A stretch of DNA of 64,000 nt from an uncultured Clostridia bacterium (GCA_946186375.1 CAMHMZ010000003.1:1-64000), one strand, 5' to 3'; positions 32,421-41,660 are shown, numbered from the stretch's first letter. The notes: generated by a model not told the origin, from the letters alone. Made by a program: numbers and translations.

Positions 32421-32759
32421 TTATTCGACTTTCAGGTCTTCCACAAAGAATTCACGCCCGGAGACCATGCGGATCGCGGTGCTGCCGCAGACGGGGCAGC
32501 AGGCCGCGCGCCGCTCGACGCCTCCCTCGTAGCCGCAGGGGCAGCGGAAGCGGGCCGGCAGCGTCTCGATTTCGAGCGCGGCGCCCTCCGCCTTCGTTCC
32601 GGCGGCGGCCAGCGGGAAGAACTCCCTCAGGCAGTCCGGGATGATCCCGGCATATTCGCCCATGCGCAGCCGGATCTCCAGCACGCGCGTAAAGCCCTCC
32701 TTCTCCGCCTCGCGCTCGACGAGGCCGATGAGGCTCTGGGCAATGCTCAGCTCATGCAT
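32421..32759 (-). CDS. hypA: Hydrogenase nickel-incorporation protein HypA
   Basis: The 112-residue protein starts MHELSIAQSL (His2 binds nickel) and has a zinc site built from CPCGYEGG and CPVCGSTAI. It passes nickel to the large-subunit precursor, usually together with the GTPase HypB, which is not in this window. Its place between the large-subunit gene and the Mrp genes is unusual; other maturation genes are at the operon's front. Confidence 0.95.
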   Translation of the reverse strand: MHELSIAQSLIGLVEREAEKEGFTRVLEIRLRMGEYAGIIPDCLREFFPLAAAGTKAEGAALEIETLPARFRCPCGYEGGVERRAACCPVCGSTAIRMVSGREFFVEDLKVE

Positions 32760-32762
32760 CTT

Positions 32763-33845
32763 TCAGCGGTCGAGGCAGCTGAAGCAGGGGTCGATGCTGG
32801 CGATGATGAGCCCGGCGTCCGCCACGGTGTTGTTGCGCAGCATAAAGGGCACGGTGGGCGTATTCTTGTAGGAGGGCACGTGGACGCTGACGCGGTGGTT
32901 GTTGAGCGTGCCGTTGCCGACGACCATGTGGCTGAGCTGGCCGCGCGGCGCCTCGTGACGGGCCACGGCCACGCCCTCTTTGATCTTGACAAGCTTGTTG
33001 CCGAGGTTGATGGGGCCCTCCGGCAGGTTCTCGAGCGCCTGGCGGATGATGCTGATGCTCTCGTAGCACTCGAGCGCGCGCACCACCACGCGGTCGAAGA
33101 CGTCGCCGTTCTGGCACACGGGCACCTTGAATTCAAAGTCGTCATAGGAGCTGTAGGGCGCGTCGCGGCGCACGTCCACGTCGACGCCCGAGGCTCTCGC
33201 GTGCGGGCCGACGGCGCCCATGCGCAGGGCGTCCTCCGTCTTCAGCACGCCCACGCCCTTGGTACGCATGGCGATGGTCTTGTCGTTGAGCACGATGTCC
33301 ACGATGCGGTCGAGCGGGGCCTTGAGCTTGTCGCAGGCCGCAAGCAGGTCGCGCCTGAGATCGTCGTCGATATCGCGGCGGGCGCCGCCGATGGTGATCA
33401 TGGCGTAGTTGACGCGGTTGCCGGTCATGCGCTCCAGCAGATCCATCACGAGCTCGCGCTCGTCCCAGATGTGCATGAACATGCTGTCATGGCCGATGAT
33501 GTGGCAGGCGATGCCCATCCACAGAAAATGCGAGTGCAGACGCTCGAGCTCGGCGGTGATGACGCGGATATACTGGCCGCGCTTGGGGACCTCCGTGCCG
33601 TTGATGGCCTCGACGCACATGGCGTAGGTCATGGCGTGCGAGTGCGAGCAGATGCCGCACACGCGCTCGACCAGCACGAGGGTCTGGATGGCGTTGCGCT
33701 CGGTGGCGAGCTTTTCGATACCGCGGTGGTTATAGCCGACGTAGACCTCGGCGTCGCGGATGACCTCGCCCTCGGTGTAGAGTTTTGCGTGGATCGGCTC
33801 CTCCAAAGCGGGATGGTAGGGGCCGATGGGAACGATATAGCTCAT
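32763..33845 (-). CDS. mbhL: [NiFe]-hydrogenase large subunit, group 4 (MbhL/EchE)
   Basis: The 360-residue subunit has both nickel-binding motifs: RVCGIC (Cys63, Cys66) and DPCFSC (Cys354, Cys357). Retention of all four cysteines separates it from complex I NuoD, so it should be a true hydrogenase. The chain ends CLDR only three residues after the last ligand, so the C-terminal extension cut off by maturation endopeptidases is absent; no such protease gene is nearby. This matches Ech-type enzymes. It reduces protons to H2 with electrons from ferredoxin. Confidence 0.95.
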   Translation of the reverse strand: MSYIVPIGPYHPALEEPIHAKLYTEGEVIRDAEVYVGYNHRGIEKLATERNAIQTLVLVERVCGICSHSHAMTYAMCVEAINGTEVPKRGQYIRVITAELERLHSHFLWMGIACHIIGHDSMFMHIWDERELVMDLLERMTGNRVNYAMITIGGARRDIDDDLRRDLLAACDKLKAPLDRIVDIVLNDKTIAMRTKGVGVLKTEDALRMGAVGPHARASGVDVDVRRDAPYSSYDDFEFKVPVCQNGDVFDRVVVRALECYESISIIRQALENLPEGPINLGNKLVKIKEGVAVARHEAPRGQLSHMVVGNGTLNNHRVSVHVPSYKNTPTVPFMLRNNTVADAGLIIASIDPCFSCLDR

Positions 33846-33846
33846 C

Positions 33847-34248
33847 TCACTCGTCCTCCTTCGTTTTGGCCATGTTCTGTACGAGCTCGCTCAGGGGCGT
33901 GACCATGATCTGGCCCTTCCCCTGCTCCTCCAGCATATCCTCCGGAAGGAAGAGCCGCTGGGACATGTCCAGCCCCTCGAAGCTCACGCCAAAAAGCTCA
34001 TTGAGCTCCCGCTCCGGCCAGGTGGCGGCCGTGTCGTAGACCTCTCCGATGGAGGGCAGGCTCATCTCTCCCACGATGTGGTAGGATTCGATGGCCGGGT
34101 CCACCGCGTAGTCCCAGGAGACGTCCAGCAGTCCCTCCTTGTTGAGGTAGCCGTGGATCATCACGAGGGCGTGGCCCTGCTTCCTCATGCGCTCGGCGAG
34201 GGGTACGATCTGGTCTTTTGCGATCGGAAACACTTTGTACTCCTGCAT
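33847..34248 (-). CDS. mbhK: NuoC-like subunit (MbhK/EchD)
   Basis: The 133-residue protein has the NuoC C-terminal signature ATWPERELNELFGVSFEGL and LFLPEDM near the end. It supports the large subunit structurally in the soluble arm. ATG 34248 with GAGGTG upstream is chosen; the ORF extends much further upstream only because the region is GC-rich. First structural gene after the hyp genes. Confidence 0.9.
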   Translation of the reverse strand: MQEYKVFPIAKDQIVPLAERMRKQGHALVMIHGYLNKEGLLDVSWDYAVDPAIESYHIVGEMSLPSIGEVYDTAATWPERELNELFGVSFEGLDMSQRLFLPEDMLEEQGKGQIMVTPLSELVQNMAKTKEDE

Positions 34249-34325
34249 TCCTTTCACCTCTCTATTGCGATTGTCTTTGCCTAAGCTATTTATCTCAAAT
34301 GCGCCGAAGCGCCTTGAAACCTGTG

Positions 34326-35324
34326 TCAGCAGATGCGGGGCAGCTGTGCCCCGGCGAGCTTCTGCAGAATGCGCCGTCCGCCCAGCGGTGTCGAGAGCGT
34401 GAGCTTTCCCGGCGTGCGCTCTGTCACCTCGCCGATCACGGCCGCGTCTCTTCCCTCCGGGAGGGCGCGCATGACGGCGAGCAGCGCTTCCGCGTCCTCC
34501 GGCGCGCAGACGCACAGGAGCTTGCCCTCGTTGGCACAGTACAGGGGGTCGAGCCCCAGAAGCTCGCAGGCGGCGCGCACTTCGCCGCGCACGGGGATGG
34601 CTTCCTCCTCCAGCTCGATGCCGAAGGTGCGCCCCTCGCAAAACTCGTTGAGCGTCGTGGCGACGCCGCCGCGCGTGGGGTCGCGCAGCACGCGGATCGC
34701 GGCGCCTGAGGAAAGCATCGCCTCCGCGAGGCGGTTCAGCGCGGTGCAGTCGCTTTTCAGCTCACCCTGCATGAGACCGCTGCGCGCGAGCATCACGGCC
34801 GTGCCGTGATCGCCCGCCGTGCCGGAGAGCAGCACCCTGTCCCCCGGCCGGATCGCCCCGGGGCCGAGCCCCGGATGGCGCAGATAGCCGATGCCGGCGG
34901 TGTTGATATACACGCCGTCGCCCCGTCCGCGCTCGACGACCTTCGTGTCGCCGGTGACGACCTGCACGCCCGCCTCCGCGGCGGCGCGGCCGAGCGAGGC
35001 GACGATCCGCTCGAGCGTCTCATAGGGCAGGCCCTCTTCGATGATGAGCGAGCAGCTGAGGAACTTCGCCTCGCCCCCGCACATCGCCAGATCGTTCACC
35101 GTCCCGCAGACAGCGAGCTTGCCGATATCGCCGCCGGGGAAAAAGAGCGGCGTCACGACAAAGCTGTCAGTGGAAAAGACGAGCTTTTCCGCGCCGTCGA
35201 GAACAGCGCCGTCTCCCAGCTGCCGCAGCGCGGGATTGTCCAGTGCCGGGAGCAGGAGCTCCTCGATGAGGCGCGAGGTTTTTTTGCCCCCGCTGCCGTA
35301 ATCCAAGGTTATGATATTTTCCAT
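34326..35324 (-). CDS. hypE: Hydrogenase maturation protein HypE
   Basis: The 332-residue protein has the AIR-synthase/PurM-like fold motifs (LDYGSGGKKT, GNDLAMCG-like VNDLAMCGGEA, GDTKVVERG, DPTRGGVATTLNEF) and ends in the conserved PRIC, whose Cys carries the carbamoyl group that is dehydrated to cyanide for the Fe ligand. Partners HypF, HypC and HypD are encoded just upstream. HypE is 77 bases from the first structural gene. Confidence 0.96.
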   Translation of the reverse strand: MENIITLDYGSGGKKTSRLIEELLLPALDNPALRQLGDGAVLDGAEKLVFSTDSFVVTPLFFPGGDIGKLAVCGTVNDLAMCGGEAKFLSCSLIIEEGLPYETLERIVASLGRAAAEAGVQVVTGDTKVVERGRGDGVYINTAGIGYLRHPGLGPGAIRPGDRVLLSGTAGDHGTAVMLARSGLMQGELKSDCTALNRLAEAMLSSGAAIRVLRDPTRGGVATTLNEFCEGRTFGIELEEEAIPVRGEVRAACELLGLDPLYCANEGKLLCVCAPEDAEALLAVMRALPEGRDAAVIGEVTERTPGKLTLSTPLGGRRILQKLAGAQLPRIC

Positions 35325-35330
35325 GATAAG

Positions 35331-36404
35331 TCAATCCCGAATATCCTGGTATTTATACGCCGCGGCGCAGGCCCCCTCCGAGGAGACCATGCAGGGGCCC
35401 ACCGGATCCTCCGGCACGCAGCGGCGGCCGAAGAGCGGACAGTCGGCCGGGCGGCAGCGGCCGCAGATGATGTCGCCGCAGCGGCAGCCGGGCGGCTCGG
35501 CGGCCGGACGCGGCGCGAGGTCGAACTTTTTCTCTGCGTCGTGCGCGGCAAATTCCTCCCGCAGCTGAAGGCCGCTCTCTTCGATGACGCCGAGGCCGCG
35601 CCAGCTGTCCGTTCGCGGCTCAAGGCAGCGCGCAAGCATGGCCTGCGCAAGCCGGTTCCCCTTCGCGGACACGGCGCGGGGATAGGCGTTTTCCAGGCGG
35701 GGTCTCCCCTCCCGGATCTGCCGCAGGAGCAGGCAGAGCGCCCTGAGGATCTCCTCCGGCTCGAAGCCGCCGATCACGGCGGGCAGCTTATATTCCTCCG
35801 GCAGGAAGGCAAAGCCCTCCGCGCCGACGATGGTCGCCACGTGTCCGGGACAGAGAAAGCCGCCGACGGCGAGCTCCTCGTCCCTCAGCAGGGCGCGCAG
35901 CGCGGGCTCGACCCGCTTGAGCATCGAATAGACCGAGTAATTCTTCACGCCCCGGTCCCGCGCGGCGAGCACGGAGGCCGCCGTGCCGGGCGCGGTCGTC
36001 TCGAAGCCGACGCCGAGGAAGACGATCTCCTCCTCCGGGTGCGCCGCGGCGAGCTCCACCGCGTCCATCGGGGAATAGACCACGTCCACCTTCGCCCCCT
36101 GCGCCCGGCGGCGCAGCAGGCTGTCTCCGGGCGTGCTGCCCGGCACGCGCAGCATGTCGCCGTAGGTCGTGATGCGCACACCCGGCCGCATGGCCAGCTC
36201 CAGCGCCGCGTCGATCTTCTCCGCGGCCGTCACGCAGACCGGGCAGCCCGGCCCGCTCAGAAGCTCCGTCCCCTCGGGCAGGAGCGAGCGGATCCCCGCT
36301 TTGGCGATCGCCATCGTGTGCGTGCCGCAGACCTCCATGAGCTTGACGGGGCCGACCTCGAGCGCGCGCAGGCGCTCGGCCCAGAGCATTGCCTCAGAGC
36401 GCAT
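35331..36404 (-). CDS. hypD: Hydrogenase maturation protein HypD
   Basis: The 357-residue protein has MEVCGTHTMAIAKAG, GPGCPVCVT, GFETTAPGTAA and a C-terminal cluster of Cys residues for a [4Fe-4S] centre (CRCGDIICGRCRPADCP). With HypC it assembles Fe(CN)2CO. ATG 36404 is used because AGGAAG is eight bases upstream; it overlaps hypC by 11 bases. Confidence 0.96.
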   Translation of the reverse strand: MRSEAMLWAERLRALEVGPVKLMEVCGTHTMAIAKAGIRSLLPEGTELLSGPGCPVCVTAAEKIDAALELAMRPGVRITTYGDMLRVPGSTPGDSLLRRRAQGAKVDVVYSPMDAVELAAAHPEEEIVFLGVGFETTAPGTAASVLAARDRGVKNYSVYSMLKRVEPALRALLRDEELAVGGFLCPGHVATIVGAEGFAFLPEEYKLPAVIGGFEPEEILRALCLLLRQIREGRPRLENAYPRAVSAKGNRLAQAMLARCLEPRTDSWRGLGVIEESGLQLREEFAAHDAEKKFDLAPRPAAEPPGCRCGDIICGRCRPADCPLFGRRCVPEDPVGPCMVSSEGACAAAYKYQDIRD

Positions 36405-36612
36405 CGCGCACTTCCTCCCAGGCCTCGAGATCCTCCAGCGCCTGCTCCTCGGGCAGACGCTCGATGGCAAAGCCCGCGTGCACGATCACATAGTCGCCGA
36501 GCTGCGGCTTGTCAATGAAATCCACGCGCAGAGAGCGCCGCATCCCCATCGACTCGCCTATGGCGTCGTTTCCGTTTATTTCAATCAGCTTGAGTGGAAC
36601 AGCCAGACACAT
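36394..36612 (-). CDS. hypC: Hydrogenase maturation chaperone HypC
   Basis: The 72-residue protein begins MCLAVPLKL with the essential Cys2, and contains GDYVIVHAGFAIERL. It shuttles the Fe(CN)2CO unit from HypD to the large subunit. It directly abuts hypF (no spacer) and overlaps hypD. Confidence 0.97.
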   Translation of the reverse strand: MCLAVPLKLIEINGNDAIGESMGMRRSLRVDFIDKPQLGDYVIVHAGFAIERLPEEQALEDLEAWEEVRDAL

Positions 36613-38835
36613 TTATTTATCCTCCCGCAGCGACGCGGCGATCATCGCCTGGCCGAGGGAGAGTCCCTCGTCGTTCGGCGAGACGCGGCGGTGCCGCCAG
36701 ACCCGGAAGCCCTCTCTCTCGAGGGCGGCCGGGAGTTTTTTCATCAAAATCATATTCTGAAACGTCCCGCCCGAGAGCGCCACGTCGCAGAGCCCGCTCT
36801 TTTCGCGCGCGGCCAGGCACTGCGATACGGCCATGCGCACAAGCGTGTTGTGGAAGCGCCCGGCGATCTCGCCCGTCGGCACGCCATGGAGGCGATCTCT
36901 CTCCATCTCGCGGAGCATGGGCCGCCAGTCAAAGCGCAGCGGCTCGCCCGCGAGCTTCACGGGGTAGCTCTCTTCGGTCTCCGTCGCTGCGGCCTCGAGC
37001 AGGACGGCGCCCTGCCCCTCGTAGCCCGCCGTGGTCTTGAGCCCCAGCAGCGCGGCAGCGCCGTCGAAAAGCCGGCCCATGCCGGAAGAGAGCGGACAGT
37101 TGAGAGAGGCAGCGAGCATCTTTTCGAAGACCTCGTTCTCCTCCTGTGCGATCCCCGCCTCACGCCGCAGCACGTAGGCCACGCGGTCCAGCTCCTTCAC
37201 GGCCCTGTCCCCGCCGATGAGCGCCATGGGCCGGATGGAGCCGAAGCGCTCAAAGGAGCGGTAATCGCCGATGAGGCATTCCCCGCCCCAGACCGTCCCG
37301 TCGTCCCCGTAGCCGGTCCCGTCCCAGACGAGGCCGATGACCGGGCCCTCCAAGCCGTTGTCGGCCATGCAGGCGGCCATGTGCGCGTGGTGGTGCTGCA
37401 CCTGCAGCACCGGCAGGCCCTCCTTCGCCCCGCGCTCGAGCGCGTAGGCGGTGGAGAGATAATCCGGGTGCCTGTCGCAGACGAGCAGCGTGGGCCGGAT
37501 ATCGAACAGGCGCTCAAAGTGGCGGATCTGCGCCTCATAGTGCTCGCAGGTTTCCGCGTTCTTGAGATCGCCGATATGCTGGCTGGGGAAGAGATAGTCG
37601 GGCTTGGTCAGGCAGAAGCTGGCCTTCTGCTCGGCCCCGCAGGCGAGGATGCCGCCCGGGCAGCCCGGCACCTTGACGGGAAAGGGCACATAGCCGCGGC
37701 TGCGGCGGGCGAAATATTCCGCCCCGTCCAGCACCCAGCAGAGCGAGTCGTCGCAGCGGGTCTGGATCTCGCGGTCGTGCAGCAGAAAGCCGTCGGCAAT
37801 GCCGTGAAGCTCAGAGAGCGCTGCGGCGTTGTCCTTTAAAATCGGCGTATCGGAGAGATTGGCGCTCGTCATGACGAGCGCGTCGAAGGCCCCGTCGAAG
37901 AGCAGCACGTGCAGCGGCGTATAGGGCAGCATCACGCCGAGAAAGCCGTTCTCGCTCAGATGCTCGAGCCCCTTCTCCTTTTTCCGAAGCAGCACGATCG
38001 GCCGCCGCACGCCGCTGAGCAGCGCCTCTTCCTCCCCGCTCACATGGCACCAGCGCCGCGCCGCCGCCGTATCGCGGCACATGACGGCAAAGGGCTTCTC
38101 GTCCCGGTGCTTGCGCCGCCGGAGCTTCTGCGCGATGGCGGGATCGTCGCAGCGGCAGGCCAGATGCATGCCGCCGAGGCCCTTGACCGCCACGATGCCG
38201 CCCTCGCGGAGCGTCTGCTGCGCAAGGCGGATCGCGTCGCCCGGCAGGGCGCGCCCCTCGGCGTCGTAATACGTGACGCGGGGACCGCAGTCGGGACAGC
38301 AGTCCGGCTGCGCGTGGTAGCGGCGGTTGCGGATATCGTGATATTCCCGGTCGCAGTCCGGGCACATGGGGAAGCTTCTCATGGAGGTGCGCGCCCGGTC
38401 ATAGGGCAGATCGCGGATGATCGTAAAGCGCGGGCCGCAGTTGGTGCAGTTGATGAAGGGATAGCGGTAGCGCCGGTCGGCCGGATCCAGCAGCTCCCGC
38501 AGACAGTCGGGGCAGATGGCGATATCCGGCGAAATGAGCGTGTCGCGCAGCGCCTCCGTCTTGCTCTGCAGGATGCGAAAATCCTCGTAGCCGAGCAGCT
38601 CGTCCGTGAGCGAAAACTCCGTATGCTCGATCACGGCCAGCTTCGGCGCCTCGCGCGGCAGCCGCTCGGCAAAGTGCTCGAGCGCCGTCTCCTCGCCCTC
38701 CAGCTCCAGCTCCACGCCGGAGGAGGTGTTTTTGATATAGCCGCGCAGCGCGAGCTCCTCCACCAGGCGGTGGATGAACGGACGAAAGCCGACGCCCTGA
38801 ACGATGCCGTGTATTTTGATCTGCGCTCTTTTCAA
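36613..38835 (-). CDS. hypF: Carbamoyltransferase HypF
   Basis: The 740-residue protein has all four HypF parts in order: acylphosphatase domain (HGIVQGVGFRPFIHRLV, residues 7-23), two zinc fingers (CPDCLRELLDP, CTNCGPRFT, CPDCDREY, CPDCGPRVT), a YrdC-like domain (KGLGGMHLACR) and a Kae1-like ATPase domain (QHHHAHMAACM, WDGTGYGDDGTVWGGE). It makes the carbamoyl-adenylate used for CN ligands. The start is TTG at 38835 with GAGGAAG nine bases upstream. First gene of the operon. Confidence 0.95.
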   Translation of the reverse strand: MKRAQIKIHGIVQGVGFRPFIHRLVEELALRGYIKNTSSGVELELEGEETALEHFAERLPREAPKLAVIEHTEFSLTDELLGYEDFRILQSKTEALRDTLISPDIAICPDCLRELLDPADRRYRYPFINCTNCGPRFTIIRDLPYDRARTSMRSFPMCPDCDREYHDIRNRRYHAQPDCCPDCGPRVTYYDAEGRALPGDAIRLAQQTLREGGIVAVKGLGGMHLACRCDDPAIAQKLRRRKHRDEKPFAVMCRDTAAARRWCHVSGEEEALLSGVRRPIVLLRKKEKGLEHLSENGFLGVMLPYTPLHVLLFDGAFDALVMTSANLSDTPILKDNAAALSELHGIADGFLLHDREIQTRCDDSLCWVLDGAEYFARRSRGYVPFPVKVPGCPGGILACGAEQKASFCLTKPDYLFPSQHIGDLKNAETCEHYEAQIRHFERLFDIRPTLLVCDRHPDYLSTAYALERGAKEGLPVLQVQHHHAHMAACMADNGLEGPVIGLVWDGTGYGDDGTVWGGECLIGDYRSFERFGSIRPMALIGGDRAVKELDRVAYVLRREAGIAQEENEVFEKMLAASLNCPLSSGMGRLFDGAAALLGLKTTAGYEGQGAVLLEAAATETEESYPVKLAGEPLRFDWRPMLREMERDRLHGVPTGEIAGRFHNTLVRMAVSQCLAAREKSGLCDVALSGGTFQNMILMKKLPAALEREGFRVWRHRRVSPNDEGLSLGQAMIAASLREDK

Positions 38836-38875
38836 GGGGTCCGCTTCCTCACATTGTTAATTATTAAACAGTAAT

Positions 38876-38904
38876 ATTTTACCGCATTTTACCGTTTCTT
38901 GCAA
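38876..38904 (-). promoter_or_regulatory. Promoter of the hyp-mbh operon
   Basis: Minus-strand TTGCAA (38899-38904) and TAAAAT (38876-38881) are 17 bases apart. The sequence CGGTAAAATG is directly repeated there. All 18 hydrogenase genes run from here to the terminator at 25464 without a comparable internal promoter that I can see. Confidence 0.65.
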
Positions 38905-39069
38905 GAGCAAAACGCGCTTTCTGCAAGATCGACAGAAAGAGCTTATGCCGCAGGGCTTATTATATGCTTTCCGCTCAAAATCCGCAAGCATCGTTCACGC
39001 TTTGACAAAGCTCCCCGCTATTTCTCTCCGGAGGTGGAAATAAGCCGCCGTAATTTTCCCCCGCAGCTC

Positions 39070-39098
39070 TGGACAAAATCGGCTGTGAGAGGTATCTT
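39070..39098 (+). promoter_or_regulatory. Promoter of SPFH gene
   Basis: TGGACA (39070-39075) and TATCTT (39093-39098) with 17-base spacer. Confidence 0.55.
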
Positions 39099-39116
39099 GT
39101 AAGCGTAAAACAGAAA

Positions 39117-39139
39117 GCCGTTCTCACAGGGAGAACGGC
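39117..39139 (+). promoter_or_regulatory. Leader hairpin
   Basis: GCCGTTCTC pairs perfectly with GAGAACGGC around ACAGG in the leader of the SPFH gene, just before GGGAGAG. It may protect the mRNA 5' end or modulate translation. Confidence 0.55.
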
Positions 39140-39160
39140 AGCAGAGAAAGGGAGAGAAAA

Positions 39161-40051
39161 ATGCTGTTTTTCATTCTTGCCGTATTGCTCATCGTGGGCG
39201 GCGCCGCCGCCTACATCCTCACGAAGAAGGGCGCGATCGCGGCCGTCTCGCTGGTCATCGCCGTGGGCCTGCTGGCGCTCTCCTGCGTGACCACGGTCCC
39301 CACGGGCCACACCGGCGTCGTCACGACCTTCGGCCGCGTGGAGAACTTCACGCTCGACGCCGGTGTGCACCTCGTCAAGCCCTGGCAGCAGGTCGTAAAG
39401 ATGGATAACCGCGTGCAGAAGCAGACCGTGAAGCTCGCCTGCTTCAGCTCCGATATCCAGGAGGTCAACATGGCCTACACCATCAACTACCAGATCCGCA
39501 AGTCCAACGCCATGACGCTCTACAGCACCGTGGGCGTGGCCTACTACGACACGGTCGTCGCCCCGAACATCGCGGAGGCTGTCAAGGTGGCCACCGCGCA
39601 CTACACCGCCGAGGAGCTCGTCGGTATGCGCGACGATCTGGCCAGCGCCATCGAGGTCATCCTCTCCGAGAAGCTGGAGCAGTACAACATCGAGGTCGTG
39701 TCCACCTCCATCGAGGACATGGACTTCACCGACGCCTTCACGGACGCCGTCGAGGCCAAGCAGGTGGCCCAGCAGAACAAGCTCAAGGCCCAGACCGAGG
39801 CCGAGCAGCGCGTCATCGAGGCCCAGGCCGCGGCCGAGGTCAAGAAGGTGCAGGCCGACGCGGAGGCCTACGAGGTGCTGAAGAAGGCCGAGGCCGAAGC
39901 CGAGGCCAACCGCAAGATCGCCGAGTCCCTCACGGGCTCCCTGATCGACTACACCTACGCCCAGAGCTGGGACGGAAAGCTCCCCCAGATCATGCAGGGC
40001 CAGGAGAGCGGCCTGCTCGTCGACGTGGGCGAGATGATCCAGGCCGACTAA
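39161..40051 (+). CDS. SPFH/prohibitin-family membrane protein
   Basis: The 296-residue protein has two N-terminal hydrophobic segments, then an SPFH domain (VPTGHTGVVTTFGRVENFTLDAGVHLVKPWQQVVKMD) and a long charged Ala/Glu/Lys coiled coil (residues ~195-265). Such proteins form cage-like assemblies in the membrane and modulate proteases such as FtsH or organise lipid domains. Monocistronic, with its own promoter and terminator. Confidence 0.92.
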   Translation: MLFFILAVLLIVGGAAAYILTKKGAIAAVSLVIAVGLLALSCVTTVPTGHTGVVTTFGRVENFTLDAGVHLVKPWQQVVKMDNRVQKQTVKLACFSSDIQEVNMAYTINYQIRKSNAMTLYSTVGVAYYDTVVAPNIAEAVKVATAHYTAEELVGMRDDLASAIEVILSEKLEQYNIEVVSTSIEDMDFTDAFTDAVEAKQVAQQNKLKAQTEAEQRVIEAQAAAEVKKVQADAEAYEVLKKAEAEAEANRKIAESLTGSLIDYTYAQSWDGKLPQIMQGQESGLLVDVGEMIQAD

Positions 40052-40068
40052 AACCGAACAAACGCGCA

Positions 40069-40098
40069 AAAAGGGCTGCCCTGAGGGGCAGCCCTTTT
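40069..40098. terminator. Bidirectional terminator
   Basis: A 13-bp stem (AAAAGGGCTGCCC with GGGCAGCCCTTTT) and loop TGAG between convergent genes. Confidence 0.92.
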
Positions 40099-40118
40099 CC
40101 ATGTTGATTGACTTGTGT

Positions 40119-41660
40119 TTATTCGACCTTGGCGTCCTTCTTGTTGCCGACAGCGGCAAAGATCCAGAAGCCGACGAGCAGGATGCCGGAGATGACGTAC
40201 CAGATGATCGGGCTGCCGGAGAAGAAGCCGATCATCTGTCCGGCCAGCACGAAGGCCATGACGATGGGAACGACGAACTTCACGCAGAACTTATAGAACT
40301 TCTTGAAGCCCTCCGAGGGATCGCCGTGCGCCACCTCGTCCAGCACGAGATCCGGGGACATCTCCCAGCCGATCATCAGCGCCATCAGCATGGCGCCGAG
40401 CGGCATTGCGATGCCTTCAGACCAGCAGTCCATGAAGTCGAGCCAGTCGGCGATGAAGTCGGGCACACCGCCCTGGATGCCGAGCAGCGCCGCGGGATAG
40501 AACTTGCTGCTGCCCAGACCGTCGGCGGCGACCAGCGCGGCCGGGATCATGATGAGCAGGGAGACGATCAGAACGATGCGCTTGCGGGTGTCGGTCTCGC
40601 CGCGCTGCAGATCCTTGTCGATCCAGTGGGCGGAGATGGTCTCCATGAGGGAGATGGCCGAGGAGATGGCCGCGATCAGCACGAGGCCGTAGAAGATGAC
40701 GCCGAACAGGGGGCCGATCTTACCCATGTTGGCAAACACGTCCTGCAGCGTGATGAACAGGAGCTTCGGGCCGCCGAGGGCGATCTCACCGCGGGCCAGG
40801 CCGTTGTTGAGGCCGTTGGCCACAGCGGCGGGGATGACGGCGATGCCGGCCAGCAGGGCGATCAGCGTGTCGGCAAAGACGATGATGGCGGAGTTCTTGA
40901 CAAGGTTCTCCTCCTTGCCGAGGTAAGAGCCGTAGGTCAGGATGGCGCCCATGGCCAGCGACAGGGAGAAGAACATCTGGCCGCCGGCGGTGCCGAGAAC
41001 GGTGATGAGGTCGGGCGCCTCGGTGATGTAGCCCGCGGAGACGGCGTAGCCGGGGACGAACATGAACTTCAGGCCGTCGACGGCGTTGGGCAGCGTCAGG
41101 GCGCGCACGATGATGATGAGCAGCATCACGAACAGGGCCGGCATGCCGATCTTGTTGAACTTCTCGATGCCGCTGTCGACGCCGCCCTGCACGATGACCA
41201 TGCAGAGGATCATGAAGAGCGCGGTGAAGACCACGGCGCCGAACGGATTGGTGAGGATCGCTCCGAAGGCCTCGGAGCCCGTCGCGCCGATGCCGAAGCT
41301 CAGCTCCGTGAGGTTGAGCGCGATGTACTGCAGGCAATAGCCGCCGAGCACCGAGTAGAAGGTCATGATCAGGAACGGAGCGACCGTGGCGAGCCAGCCG
41401 ATCCAGGCGAATTTCTTCGTCACCTTCTGGTAGGCGTCGATGGGACTGAGCTTCGTCTTGCGGCCGACGGCCAGCTCGGAGACCATGATGATCATGCCGA
41501 CGAAGACGGCCAGCAGCAGGTAGACGATCAGGAAGGTAAAGCCGCCGGACTTGCCCATTTTATACGGGAAGCCCCAGATGTTGCCCAGGCCGACGGCCGA
41601 GCCGATGGCAGCCAGCAGAAAGCCGATATTGCTGCCCCAGGAGCTGCGATTGTTTTCCAT
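40119..41660 (-). CDS. Sodium-dependent NSS/SNF transporter
   Basis: The 513-residue protein has 12 predicted helices and the neurotransmitter:sodium-symporter signature GSAVGLGNIWGFPYKMGKSGG in helix 1 (Na+ and substrate site), plus a conserved helix 6-like PGYAVSAGY region. Bacterial members import amino acids such as tryptophan, leucine or tyrosine with Na+. Na+ exported by the Mrp or Rnf pumps could drive it. It is divergent from a LysR regulator that probably controls it. Confidence 0.93.
   Translation of the reverse strand: MENNRSSWGSNIGFLLAAIGSAVGLGNIWGFPYKMGKSGGFTFLIVYLLLAVFVGMIIMVSELAVGRKTKLSPIDAYQKVTKKFAWIGWLATVAPFLIMTFYSVLGGYCLQYIALNLTELSFGIGATGSEAFGAILTNPFGAVVFTALFMILCMVIVQGGVDSGIEKFNKIGMPALFVMLLIIIVRALTLPNAVDGLKFMFVPGYAVSAGYITEAPDLITVLGTAGGQMFFSLSLAMGAILTYGSYLGKEENLVKNSAIIVFADTLIALLAGIAVIPAAVANGLNNGLARGEIALGGPKLLFITLQDVFANMGKIGPLFGVIFYGLVLIAAISSAISLMETISAHWIDKDLQRGETDTRKRIVLIVSLLIMIPAALVAADGLGSSKFYPAALLGIQGGVPDFIADWLDFMDCWSEGIAMPLGAMLMALMIGWEMSPDLVLDEVAHGDPSEGFKKFYKFCVKFVVPIVMAFVLAGQMIGFFSGSPIIWYVISGILLVGFWIFAAVGNKKDAKVE

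Noticed and set aside
32763-33845. Selenocysteine in the hydrogenase large subunit
   Set aside because: All four nickel ligands are encoded by Cys codons; no in-frame TGA.
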